Of a DNA stretch of 31,617 nucleotides, positions 16,188-24,640 are shown in pieces. Source of the DNA: Caldifarciminota bacterium (GTDB lineage: Bacteria; Hydrothermota; Hydrothermia; B15-G9; WFZT01). The notes beneath the pieces are model-generated. The model ran no database searches and was not told where the DNA came from. It saw only the letters and a program-made list of their open reading frames with translations. The position numbers and the translations under genes were made by a program. The DNA is taken from assembly GCA_026991055.1 (NCBI GenBank), contig JALXCE010000244.1:17434-49050 (forward strand). Direction: 5' to 3'. How positions within the stretch are numbered: position 1 is the stretch's first letter; every line of letters starts with the position of its first letter.

Positions 16188-16607
16188 ATGAAAGTCCTCG
16201 TTATTGTTATTAACGACAGGCTTTATGGTTTTGAGCTAAAGAAAACCCGTCGAATTGTGCCGGATATAAGTTATACGCCTATCCCCTTCGTTCCTGATAT
16301 CTTCAAAGGACTTGCGATGGTAATGGGAGAGGTTACCATCATCGTTTCACTCAACAAAATCCTTGGCATAGAGGATTTCGAAGGTAACGAGGAGCTTTTC
16401 CTTATTGTCAAGGGGCGCGAAAATGACTGGGGATTCTCTATTCACAACATCTATGATATTGTCACCATCGAAGAGAGCGACCTTGAAGAGCTTGAAGACC
16501 CCTTTGTGATCGGCGATTTCAAGATTGAAGATAAGGTAATTCTGTTGCTTGATACTGACCGGATAGAGGAGCATTTATATGAATCAGTTTCTAATATTCA
16601 AAAGTAA
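16188..16607 (+). CDS. CheW-like coupling protein
   Basis: A 139-residue CheW-domain protein that should bridge chemoreceptor tips to the CheA kinase. The pattern is that of CheW: RLYGFELKKTRRIVPD, then YTPIPFVPDIFKGLAMVMGEVTIIVSLNKILGI (about 29-61), and a second subdomain FSIHNIYDIVTIEESDLEEL. Length is usual. The ATG at 16188 is chosen over one at 16170 because MKVLVIVINDRLYG aligns with the first CheW strand. No ribosome site is visible. It is the first gene of a 12-gene tightly packed unit and overlaps the next gene by 29 bases. Confidence 0.85.
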   Translation: MKVLVIVINDRLYGFELKKTRRIVPDISYTPIPFVPDIFKGLAMVMGEVTIIVSLNKILGIEDFEGNEELFLIVKGRENDWGFSIHNIYDIVTIEESDLEELEDPFVIGDFKIEDKVILLLDTDRIEEHLYESVSNIQK

Positions 16608-16929
16608 CGACTCAGTTCTCGGTGTAGAGGTTTCAAAGGTGTCGGGCATAACTGCCGCTAAAGAGGCCGATGAGCTGGTTTCGGCTTCAAAGTGTATGTT
16701 TCACATAGAAGAGGATGAAAAATATGTAGTCTGGCGTGGTAATACCGGGCTGAAAGTGAAAGAGGTTCATGACGTGTTTGAAATAAATGAAATCCGCAAA
16801 ATTCCAGAAATGTTTTCAAACCTGCCGTTTATAGGCATCAGTGTTTTTGAAAAAAAGCTTGTGTATCTGGTAGATTTTGATGGAACTATCGAATTTTGCT
16901 TAAAAAAGGGGGAAGAATATGGAAAATAA
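16579..16929 (+). CDS. Divergent, short CheW-like protein
   Basis: A 116-residue protein that reads as a reduced CheW domain. The N-terminal strand FLIFKSNDSVLGVEVSKVSGI (4-24) and the C-terminal half TGLKVKEVHDVFEINEI, then FIGISVFEKKLVYLVDF, follow the CheW pattern. The middle loop with the usual IPxxPxxIxGxxxxRG stretch is absent. A GAGGAG lies before the ATG, inside the previous gene. Its stop overlaps the first receptor gene (ATG at 16919). Likely a second coupling protein, equivalent in position to the two CheW proteins of Wsp; function is inferred from context. Confidence 0.65.
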   Translation: MNQFLIFKSNDSVLGVEVSKVSGITAAKEADELVSASKCMFHIEEDEKYVVWRGNTGLKVKEVHDVFEINEIRKIPEMFSNLPFIGISVFEKKLVYLVDFDGTIEFCLKKGEEYGK

Positions 16930-18715
16930 AGGTAAGGCACAGCTATGGCTTTTTCTTGCGATCTTTGCTGGATTAATCTTTAATTTTGTGATGCCCCCAA
17001 TTTTCCTGAACGTGACTTATAGGTTCTCCGGTGGGTACATTTTTACATCGTTTATTGTTTATCTCATTCTGGTTATCCTCTTTGCGCCAGCGCCTTTTCT
17101 TATATTTTCGCCCTGCAGCGCAGTGGAGAAAACGCTAAACAGGGAAAATAGCGAGAAATGTTTTGTAGAAACTCACAGAAACATCATATACATTGATCTC
17201 TACATCGTAGTTCTTTTCACTCTGGCAGGTTATATAATCGCCCTCGATCTATTTAAGCGTGGTCTCTGGACAAGATTGGATTTTGCGAGTTTCATTATCT
17301 GGAGTTTTGCCACCGGTTTAGGCGTGGGATTGCTGGCTTCCAGTGGCTTCCGCCTTATCATGCTCGATTACTATAAAGCGCTCAAGGTTTTTCAGAAACC
17401 AAAATATATAAAACGCTCCGTCAAACTTGTTATTCTCTACATGACCATAATGAGTGTTTTTATCTCTATCGTTTACATGACCCTTGCAAGTTACCGCCAG
17501 ATACATGCGAAAATGGAAGTTGACAAGAAAGCTGTGATCCAGAAAATGGAGAAAATAAGAAAGTTGCCCGTGGAAGATGCAATAACAGAGATTGGATTTC
17601 TGCAGGATGACATAGAGGAACTCTTTTCGCAGAACTGGAAGATGGGTTATCTCTATACACTTCCCCTGATACTGCTTATTGTGGTGGCATTGAATCCCAT
17701 AGTTTTTGCCATCGAACTCCGACGATCCCTGTACAACCTGCTTGAAAGTACCGAGAAGGCCGCGAATGGTGATCTTCGCTCATTTATTCCCGTTACAAGA
17801 GTTGATGAAGTGGGAGAGCTTACCTCTACATTTAATCTTATGATAGAGAGCCTCGGAGGCATGGTAAAAAATATTCTCCATCTTGGTTCACAGATTGATG
17901 CCCTTTCGAATAATATAAAGAAATCCATAACCGACAATTCTACTTCAATTGCCGAGATTTCAGCCTCTGTCCAGCAGATATCAGCCAGCATAGAAGAGTT
18001 CAAACGCTCTGTGGAGGATATTCACAGCCAGATTCAGGACCTCAACCAGAAGATGGAGAAGGCTGGAGACACAGTTGAAGCTAATAAAGCCCTTCTTGAA
18101 GGTCTGTTTAAGGATATAGACCTGCTCACTGCAGGTATTCAAAATATCTCTGATAAGGTCCAAAATCTTTCTCAAAAGATTTCCAAGATTGGTGAAGTGG
18201 GCAATGTAATTTACAAAATTGCCGATGATACTCATCTTTTATCTATAAATGCCTCAATTGAGGCATCTGTTGCAGGGGAGTACGGTAAGAGATTCTCCAT
18301 CATCGCGTCGGAGATCAGGAAACTCGCAGAAGATGCGAAGAATTTCGCATCACAAATTGAGTCTATCATAAAAGAAATCACACAGGCTGCGAGTGAAGCA
18401 ATAACTACAACAGAAAAGAGCGTTTCAGATGCTGGTAAAAGTCTCGCAAAGATTGGTGAGGCCAGAAAAACCCTCGACCTTATATTTTCAAGTGTTATTG
18501 AAGGCAGAAAGAGCATTTCCATTATCGAGAGGTCTACAGGGCAGCAGGAAACGTCTATAAAACAGCTTGCCGAGGCGTTGAAAGAAGTGAAAAAAGCTAT
18601 CGAGATGATTCGCCAGTCTTCCCATGACCTCGAGAATAGCTTCAATAACTTCAGCAACCAGATTGAAGTTCTCAACCAGGAAATAAAGAGATTTAAGATA
18701 AACGAGGAGAAGTGA
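16919..18715 (+). CDS. Methyl-accepting chemotaxis protein, polytopic sensor (receptor 1)
   Basis: A 598-residue chemoreceptor. About six membrane helices (roughly 9-33, 40-65, 89-112, 121-147, 166-188, 243-266) replace a periplasmic ligand domain; the only sizeable external segment is about 50 residues before the last helix. A HAMP domain (about 265-320) leads into a long coiled-coil signalling domain. The hairpin tip near residues 430-470 reads IADDTHLLSINASIEASVAG, diverged from the usual QTNLLALNAAIEAARAGE. The second half of the tip, KRFSIIASEIRKLAEDA, is normal. There is no C-terminal CheR-tethering pentapeptide. Ligand unknown; membrane state, tension or energy sensing is a guess. The next gene begins one base after its stop. 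Confidence 0.9.
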   Translation: MENKGKAQLWLFLAIFAGLIFNFVMPPIFLNVTYRFSGGYIFTSFIVYLILVILFAPAPFLIFSPCSAVEKTLNRENSEKCFVETHRNIIYIDLYIVVLFTLAGYIIALDLFKRGLWTRLDFASFIIWSFATGLGVGLLASSGFRLIMLDYYKALKVFQKPKYIKRSVKLVILYMTIMSVFISIVYMTLASYRQIHAKMEVDKKAVIQKMEKIRKLPVEDAITEIGFLQDDIEELFSQNWKMGYLYTLPLILLIVVALNPIVFAIELRRSLYNLLESTEKAANGDLRSFIPVTRVDEVGELTSTFNLMIESLGGMVKNILHLGSQIDALSNNIKKSITDNSTSIAEISASVQQISASIEEFKRSVEDIHSQIQDLNQKMEKAGDTVEANKALLEGLFKDIDLLTAGIQNISDKVQNLSQKISKIGEVGNVIYKIADDTHLLSINASIEASVAGEYGKRFSIIASEIRKLAEDAKNFASQIESIIKEITQAASEAITTTEKSVSDAGKSLAKIGEARKTLDLIFSSVIEGRKSISIIERSTGQQETSIKQLAEALKEVKKAIEMIRQSSHDLENSFNNFSNQIEVLNQEIKRFKINEEK

Positions 18716-18716
18716 G

Positions 18717-20459
18717 ATGGAGAGGAAGGGCTTTAATTTAATGAATTTGTGGGTATTCTTCTGGCTACTTGTAGAACTGTTCGTGAGTTACTGGATCGGA
18801 CCCAGATTGCTTTTTGCTGATAAAGCCCATGTTGACCTCGCCGTTAAATTGGGCATATACATAGCAATCTTTTCTGTCTTCGCAATTTCCATTTTTTATA
18901 TAATTTACACAATCCCCATCTCAGGTTACGTTACAGGCAAGGCCAGGGTCGACAGGAGACTCGTTGTCAAAAGAACTTTTGATTTACCTCTTTTCCTCTC
19001 AATTTATGCCTTTATTGTTACAGGTGTCTTACCCATGGGGTATGTTTACATCAGAGGGGCAACCACGCTGGCAAACGATGCTTTTTATGCCTTTATCCTC
19101 TGGATTTTTGCCAGCTCTCTCGCGTACTCAATGGTGATTATTGCGGGACTTGACCTGTTTACCACTTACATACTGGAAAGCCTGAAGATTGATAAACGAG
19201 AGAGATTTGGTTTCCTCAAAAGAAGTCTCAAATATGAGCTTCCACTTGGTGTCATTACTACAGTCCTTTTCTCTGTAATTTATGCCACTCTAATCGAGTA
19301 TGGTGCCTTCAACAGGTATTCCTCCCAGATAGTGTATCTACTTGGAGATACTTATAAAAACATCCACCAGATTGCCCTTCAAGCTCGAGGACATTACCTC
19401 AAGATCATGCTGGCTTTTTCCACTTTGCTTTTCATCATCGTAACCTTTGCGGTGATCCTTGAAGGGATAAAAAGAAGCAGGGCGCTGAAAATCTTAAGAG
19501 ACGTCTTTCCGAAAATCACAGAAGGTTATTTGAATGTGCGCGCCTATTCCATTACCCCTGATGAAATTGGTTCTATCGTGCTCTATTTAAACGAGATGAT
19601 GGATCGAAACGCAACTATTGTCAAAAAAATTAAGGCTACAGCCGAATCCATTGACAAATTGAGTGAGCAGATTAAGAGTTCCATTGACTCATCTTTTGCC
19701 TCTATTATGGAGCAGACAGGAGCAGTGGGGGAGCTATCAGCTGCTGCTCAGGAGCTGGAGAAAACTTCTGAAGAAATACACTCTTTCATTTCCCGGGTTG
19801 CTAAATTTGCAGAGGAGACCATGGAGAAAATCGTAAACGCCAATTCGGTTATGCAGGATACACTGGACAAGTACTCCAGCTTGATAAACTGGATTCAGAC
19901 AGTTTCTGACGAGATTCTTTCGCTGGAAAATAAAGCTGCTGGCATTGTTGATATCGTGAGGTCAATCCAGAATGTGGCCAGGGAGACGCGCATACTCTCG
20001 GTTAACGCAGCGATCGAGGCGGAGGCCGCAGGGGAGAGTGGGAAAAGATTTACTATCGTGGCTGAGGAAATTCGAAAATTGGCCGGCGATTCCGATAAAG
20101 CTGCAAGGAGCATCGAAAATCTTGCCCACGAGATAAATGATACCATAGAAAAAGCGGTATTGAATTTTGAGACCAGTTTGGCCGAGGCATCGACAGGTGA
20201 GCAAAATATCAAGCAAACGAGGAAGTATCTTAAAGAAATCATAGAGAATTCCAGACTTATTAGAGACTGGACGGGTGAGGCTGTCCAGTATACCAATGAG
20301 GAAAAGAAGTCCAGTGAGAATGTTGCAATTGCCGCCAGCAATCTCAATTCAGCTATCAAAACATTGAGCGCTTCTGCAAAGCAGATAGCTGAGGCCTACG
20401 AAGAACTCGTCCAATCTGTTAGAAGCCTCGTAGAGAGTACCTCCATTTTCAAAGTCTAA
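18717..20459 (+). CDS. Methyl-accepting chemotaxis protein, polytopic sensor (receptor 2)
   Basis: A 580-residue chemoreceptor with the same plan as its upstream neighbour. It has about six membrane helices in the first 250 residues with little external sequence, a HAMP-like linker (ITEGYLNVRAYSITPDEIG, about 262-280) and a cytoplasmic coiled-coil signalling domain. The tip at about 415-455 reads VARETRILSVNAAIEAEAAG, then KRFTIVAEEIRKLAGDS. It is closer to canonical receptors than receptor 1. The two genes are probably tandem duplicates that have diverged strongly in the membrane part; they may form mixed arrays. It ends three bases before the kinase gene. Confidence 0.9.
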   Translation: MERKGFNLMNLWVFFWLLVELFVSYWIGPRLLFADKAHVDLAVKLGIYIAIFSVFAISIFYIIYTIPISGYVTGKARVDRRLVVKRTFDLPLFLSIYAFIVTGVLPMGYVYIRGATTLANDAFYAFILWIFASSLAYSMVIIAGLDLFTTYILESLKIDKRERFGFLKRSLKYELPLGVITTVLFSVIYATLIEYGAFNRYSSQIVYLLGDTYKNIHQIALQARGHYLKIMLAFSTLLFIIVTFAVILEGIKRSRALKILRDVFPKITEGYLNVRAYSITPDEIGSIVLYLNEMMDRNATIVKKIKATAESIDKLSEQIKSSIDSSFASIMEQTGAVGELSAAAQELEKTSEEIHSFISRVAKFAEETMEKIVNANSVMQDTLDKYSSLINWIQTVSDEILSLENKAAGIVDIVRSIQNVARETRILSVNAAIEAEAAGESGKRFTIVAEEIRKLAGDSDKAARSIENLAHEINDTIEKAVLNFETSLAEASTGEQNIKQTRKYLKEIIENSRLIRDWTGEAVQYTNEEKKSSENVAIAASNLNSAIKTLSASAKQIAEAYEELVQSVRSLVESTSIFKV

Positions 20460-20462
20460 ATC

Positions 20463-22463
20463 ATGGGCATCGAAGGTTTCGACGAAATTATCAATGTGTT
20501 CAAGGATGAGGTTCGTGACAGATTAAAAAACATAGAAGACGGCTTAATCGCACTCCAGAGCAATCCTGAGGACCAGGAAATTCTTGATAACCTTCAGCGT
20601 GAAGCCCACACCATTAAGGGGGCAGCCAGGATGGTGGGGTACTCCAGAACAGGAGAGGTGGCTCATGCACTTGAGACTCTAATAAAGAGGTATAGAAACG
20701 GGGAAGTTGAAACCGAAAAGATGGTTAAGGCTGCTCTCAGGGCTGTTGATTACATCAGAAATGCCATAGAAAAGGGCGAGTCAGATGAAAAGTCTGTGCT
20801 TGAGGTCCTCGAAAATCCGGATAAATTGCAGGGTGAGGGCACGGTAGAAATCACGAAAAGTTTTGAAGTCGAGGATGTCTGGAAATTTATACCTGTTGAA
20901 TATGAGCAGATAGAAAAACTCTCTCAAAAGCTGGAAGACCTCTACATGAGAACAGTTGGGATTGTGCGCTATAAAAAAGACCTCTTAAGCCAGATAGAAG
21001 ACCGAAAAACTGCTGAAATAATTGAAAAATTAATGAGCGATTTTGACTTTTTCAGAAAGAGTTTACATCAACTAACAATGGAAATTTCCGATTTACGTCT
21101 TGTGCCCGTTTCCAAAGTTTTTGACTCCATTACCCGGCCTATTTACGAGATTGCCACCTCACTGGGAAAGAAAGTGAAGGTCAATCTCAGGTCCACTGAT
21201 ATCAAAATCGATAAGCGTATTCTGGATTCCATCCTTGATTCAATTATCCATCTCATAAGAAATGCACTTGACCATGGGATAGAACCCCCGGAGGAGAGGG
21301 TTAAAAAGGGAAAGCCAGAATATGGAACCCTGTATTTGTCTGCCTTTGAGCGAGAGGGGAAAGTGGTTATCCAGATTGAGGATGATGGACGTGGAATAGA
21401 TACAGAGCAGGTTGTAAAAAAAGCGGTTGAAAAAGGAATAGTTGACCAGGAAACAGCAGCACACTTAAGTGAGAAGGAAAAGATAGACCTCATTTTTATC
21501 CACGGATTTTCTACGAAGGAGCAGGTAAGCGACATGTCAGGAAGAGGTGTGGGGATGGATGTGGTGAAATCGAGGGTAGAGGAGCTCGGTGGAGAGATCA
21601 GTGTCGAGACAACACCAGGCTACGGAACCCGCATCGAGCTCATATTACCGTTAACCATTGCCACCGTGAACCTTATTTTCTTTAGAATCGGTGAATTTAC
21701 CTTTGCTTATCCTTCTTACCATGTGGAAAACATCATAAGGATTGAGAAAAATCGGCTTATAACTCTGTCGAATGGTCGGAAATACTACGATATGGGAGAA
21801 GAGAGGATACCAGTTGTGGACCTCGTCCCAGCAGGAGAGGGCCTTGAATATCTCATAGTTACGCGTAGAAACCGAATTGGTTATATGGTTAATGAAGTCG
21901 TGGGAGAGGAATCAGTTGTCATCAAGAGGATGTCAGGTCCACTCAAAAACCTGAGCATGTTGAAGGGCTTTGTTCCCCTTTCTACCGAGAATATCGCATA
22001 TCTCATTGATCTCTCAGAAATGTCCATCATGGAATCCATGCTGAGGTTTAAAGAAGAGATTAAATCCCACGTGAAGCCTGAGGAAGTCAAAAGAAAGAGA
22101 ATTCTCGTGGTTGATGATTCTCCTGCCACAAGGGAAGTTGTCTCTGGTCTCTTGAGGGGGGCAGGCTATGAAGTTGTTACTGCTGAGAATGGTATTCAGG
22201 CCATGCGTGAGCTCGGAAAAGAAGACTTTGATCTTGTGGTAACAGATATTAACATGCCACAGATGGATGGCTATGACCTTACAAAATACATACGAGAAAC
22301 TCCACATTTAAAAGCGTTACCTGTTATAATGTTAACGTCATTCGGAAGTTCAGAGGAGAGGAAGAAAGGTAAAGAGGTAGGTGCTGACGAATATCTAACA
22401 AAAGGGTCGTTTGACCCGGCTAAGTTCCTTGAAATTATACGAAAATATCTGGAGGGAAGATAA
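20463..22463 (+). CDS. CheA-type histidine kinase with C-terminal receiver (WspE/FrzE-like)
   Basis: A 666-residue hybrid kinase. Domains in order: HPt (about 1-110) with phospho-His49 in HTIKGAARM; dimerisation P3 (about 140-205); ATPase P4 with N-box Asn267 (LIRNALDHG), the EDDGRGID G1 box and GRGVGMDVV at about 360-368; a CheW-like P5 (about 398-525); and a receiver (about 545-666) with Asp551, Asp552, phospho-acceptor Asp595 (VTDINMP) and a conserved Lys (YLTKG). A distinct P2 CheY-binding domain is absent. The fused receiver is typical of WspE, FrzE and ChpA kinases rather than flagellar CheA. No ribosome site is obvious at the ATG three bases after the previous stop. Confidence 0.95.
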   Translation: MGIEGFDEIINVFKDEVRDRLKNIEDGLIALQSNPEDQEILDNLQREAHTIKGAARMVGYSRTGEVAHALETLIKRYRNGEVETEKMVKAALRAVDYIRNAIEKGESDEKSVLEVLENPDKLQGEGTVEITKSFEVEDVWKFIPVEYEQIEKLSQKLEDLYMRTVGIVRYKKDLLSQIEDRKTAEIIEKLMSDFDFFRKSLHQLTMEISDLRLVPVSKVFDSITRPIYEIATSLGKKVKVNLRSTDIKIDKRILDSILDSIIHLIRNALDHGIEPPEERVKKGKPEYGTLYLSAFEREGKVVIQIEDDGRGIDTEQVVKKAVEKGIVDQETAAHLSEKEKIDLIFIHGFSTKEQVSDMSGRGVGMDVVKSRVEELGGEISVETTPGYGTRIELILPLTIATVNLIFFRIGEFTFAYPSYHVENIIRIEKNRLITLSNGRKYYDMGEERIPVVDLVPAGEGLEYLIVTRRNRIGYMVNEVVGEESVVIKRMSGPLKNLSMLKGFVPLSTENIAYLIDLSEMSIMESMLRFKEEIKSHVKPEEVKRKRILVVDDSPATREVVSGLLRGAGYEVVTAENGIQAMRELGKEDFDLVVTDINMPQMDGYDLTKYIRETPHLKALPVIMLTSFGSSEERKKGKEVGADEYLTKGSFDPAKFLEIIRKYLEGR

Positions 22464-23507
22464 GTGGGAAAAATTAGAGTTTTGCTCGTTGAAGACTCAC
22501 CGACACAGAGGATACTTGAAAAGAAGTTGCTGGAGAATGATCCAGAGATAGAGATTATAGGTGAAGCTACAGATGGCGAGGAGGCGGTTGAAAAAGCCCT
22601 TGAGCTGAAACCAGACGTTATCCTGCTCGATCTGCAGCTCCCCAAAATGGACGGGCTGGAAGTAATCAAGAAAATAATGTCAAAGGAGCCCATCCCCATT
22701 CTGGTTTTATCGTCCGTAGTCAATAAATCCGAAAAATTCTCATCCATGGAGGCCCTTAGAAGAGGCGCCGTAAATGTGATGGAGAAACCCTCAATAGAAA
22801 AAGGTCAGAGCTGGATGCAGATTGCGAGTGAGATTATCAAGAATGTAAAAGAAGTCTCAAAAGTCCATGTTGTTCCCCACATTGAAATTTCTACCATAGC
22901 TCCACCAAAGCCCAAGGTGGAAATGCCGGAGCATGAGTTTGAAGCAGTTGCAATCGGGGCTTCTACTGGCGGACCAAAGCTAATTCACCAGATTCTCTCA
23001 GCCCTTCCTGTTGATTATCCTATGCCGGTTTTTATTGTTCAGCACATTGCTCCAGGTTTTGATGAAGGTTTTGCAGAGTGGCTTGATAAGACTGTGAGTA
23101 TCAAGGTGAAACTTGCAAAGAGCAGTGAAGATGCGCATCCCGCTACTGCGTATGTTGCTCCGGTTGGCTATCACATGAAGGTTACACCAGAGAGAAAAAT
23201 TTACCTTGACGATGGACCGCCGGTGAACAATCAGAAACCCTCTGCTGACGTCCTTTTTGAGTCTGTTGCTGAGGTGTATGGAGATAAAGCTATTGGCGTT
23301 ATCCTCTCGGGTATGGGCAGAGATGGGGCCGCCGGGCTCAAAAAGATGAAAGAAAGAGGTGCAAAGGTATTTGCCCTCAGGGCAGAGGATTGTGTTGTTT
23401 TCGGCATGCCGGGCGCGGCTGTCGAGATTGGGGCTGTAGAAAAAACTTCTTCACTTAAAGAAATTATTGAGTTCCTCGTAAAGGCGGGTGAGGTCTCAAG
23501 AAAATGA
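22464..23507 (+). CDS. cheB: CheB protein-glutamate methylesterase (WspF-like)
   Basis: A 347-residue response regulator esterase that removes receptor methyl groups. The receiver (3-125) has VEDSP at 9-13 and phospho-acceptor Asp56 (LLDLQLPKMDG). The esterase domain (about 155-345) has the catalytic triad Ser167 (IGASTGGPK), His194 (QHIAPGF) and Asp287 (GMGRDGAAG). The start is GTG, directly abutting the kinase stop, with GGAGGG ten bases upstream. It overlaps cheR by four bases (ATGA). Confidence 0.96.
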   Translation: MGKIRVLLVEDSPTQRILEKKLLENDPEIEIIGEATDGEEAVEKALELKPDVILLDLQLPKMDGLEVIKKIMSKEPIPILVLSSVVNKSEKFSSMEALRRGAVNVMEKPSIEKGQSWMQIASEIIKNVKEVSKVHVVPHIEISTIAPPKPKVEMPEHEFEAVAIGASTGGPKLIHQILSALPVDYPMPVFIVQHIAPGFDEGFAEWLDKTVSIKVKLAKSSEDAHPATAYVAPVGYHMKVTPERKIYLDDGPPVNNQKPSADVLFESVAEVYGDKAIGVILSGMGRDGAAGLKKMKERGAKVFALRAEDCVVFGMPGAAVEIGAVEKTSSLKEIIEFLVKAGEVSRK

Positions 23508-24640
23508 TAAACAGGGTTATAGAGGAAATTGAGAGAAGGTGCGGTGTAATTTTTGATGAAGACAAAATTAAAATTGAGCTTGAAATGAGGAACCTCACCC
23601 CTGAGGAACTCCTCAACAGCGAGGAGAAACTTGAGAGTTTCATGGAAGACATACTTATTAAGGAAACCTATTTCTTCCGTGAGAAGGGGCATCTTGAGGT
23701 CTTAAGAGACCATATCTATTTCGATATTCTTGAGAAAAGAAGCCGTGTCAGGATTTGGAGCGCTGGCTGCTCCACAGGAGAGGAACCTTACTCCATATCA
23801 ATAATGCTTGGGAGTCGATGTAATCGTGAGTGTCGAATCCTCGCCTCGGATATCAGCCGCGTTGCACTGGCACAGGCGCGGGAGGCCGTTTACACAAAAT
23901 CCTCACTGAGGGCTTTAAAAGAAAAAGAGATTCAACTTTATTTTGAAAAAATCGGGGGCAATAGATTTAAATTGAGAGACAGATACAGAAAGGTTGAATT
24001 TTTTAGACATAATATTCTCGAGCCCGTTCCAAGATCAAAGGGGAGATTTGACGTCATATTTGTTAGAAACGTGCTCATGTATTTCAGCGAGAGGGCAAAA
24101 AAGATCGCCATTGAAAACCTCAAGAACGCGCTTTACGACGATGGCTATATTATTCTCGGTGTCTCTGAGTACCTCATTGGCGTAGAAAATGGATTACATC
24201 CCGAGGAAATAAAAGGTGTTACCGTTTTCCGGAAGCACAGGGTGGAAAAGGCAGCTGAGATGCCAGTTCCAGAGTCGGAGAAGTTAGAAGAGGACGTGGA
24301 AGAGAAGATAAAAGCGGCGGACGAGGAGGAAGATGTAAAGACTCTGATCCTTACTGCCTTGAGGCACCTCAAGGATGGGAGTATCAGAAATGCCATCTAC
24401 AACCTTGAAAAGGCCCTTGAAATCAATGACAGAATATATTTCATCCATTATCAGCTTGCTCAACTGTATGAGGAAATCGGGGACAATACAAAGTTTTTCA
24501 ATGAGTGTATGAGAATCAACGATATGCTTGAGAGGCGCGTCCCGTTAAGCCCTATTGATCGGGAGTTTAATATCAGATATAACGTTTTGAGGAACTTTGT
24601 AAATGAGGCGATGGAAGGGATGAAATGGGTTCTAAGCTGA
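23504..24640 (+). CDS. cheR: CheR methyltransferase with C-terminal TPR region (WspC/FrzF-like)
   Basis: A 378-residue SAM-dependent methyltransferase that methylates receptor glutamates. The N-terminal helical part (1-50) includes KETYFFREKGHLEVL. The SAM-binding domain follows with IWSAGCSTGEEPYSISI (about 84-100), ILASDIS and the FVRNVLMYF strand. After an acidic linker (about 248-278), residues 280-340 form a TPR-like helical pair (GSIRNAIYNLEKALEIND, then HYQLAQLYEEIGD). Plain flagellar CheR is about 280 residues; the TPR extension marks the WspC/FrzF type. It overlaps both neighbours (ATGA with cheB, 16 bases with the GGDEF gene). Confidence 0.94.
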   Translation: MINRVIEEIERRCGVIFDEDKIKIELEMRNLTPEELLNSEEKLESFMEDILIKETYFFREKGHLEVLRDHIYFDILEKRSRVRIWSAGCSTGEEPYSISIMLGSRCNRECRILASDISRVALAQAREAVYTKSSLRALKEKEIQLYFEKIGGNRFKLRDRYRKVEFFRHNILEPVPRSKGRFDVIFVRNVLMYFSERAKKIAIENLKNALYDDGYIILGVSEYLIGVENGLHPEEIKGVTVFRKHRVEKAAEMPVPESEKLEEDVEEKIKAADEEEDVKTLILTALRHLKDGSIRNAIYNLEKALEINDRIYFIHYQLAQLYEEIGDNTKFFNECMRINDMLERRVPLSPIDREFNIRYNVLRNFVNEAMEGMKWVLS

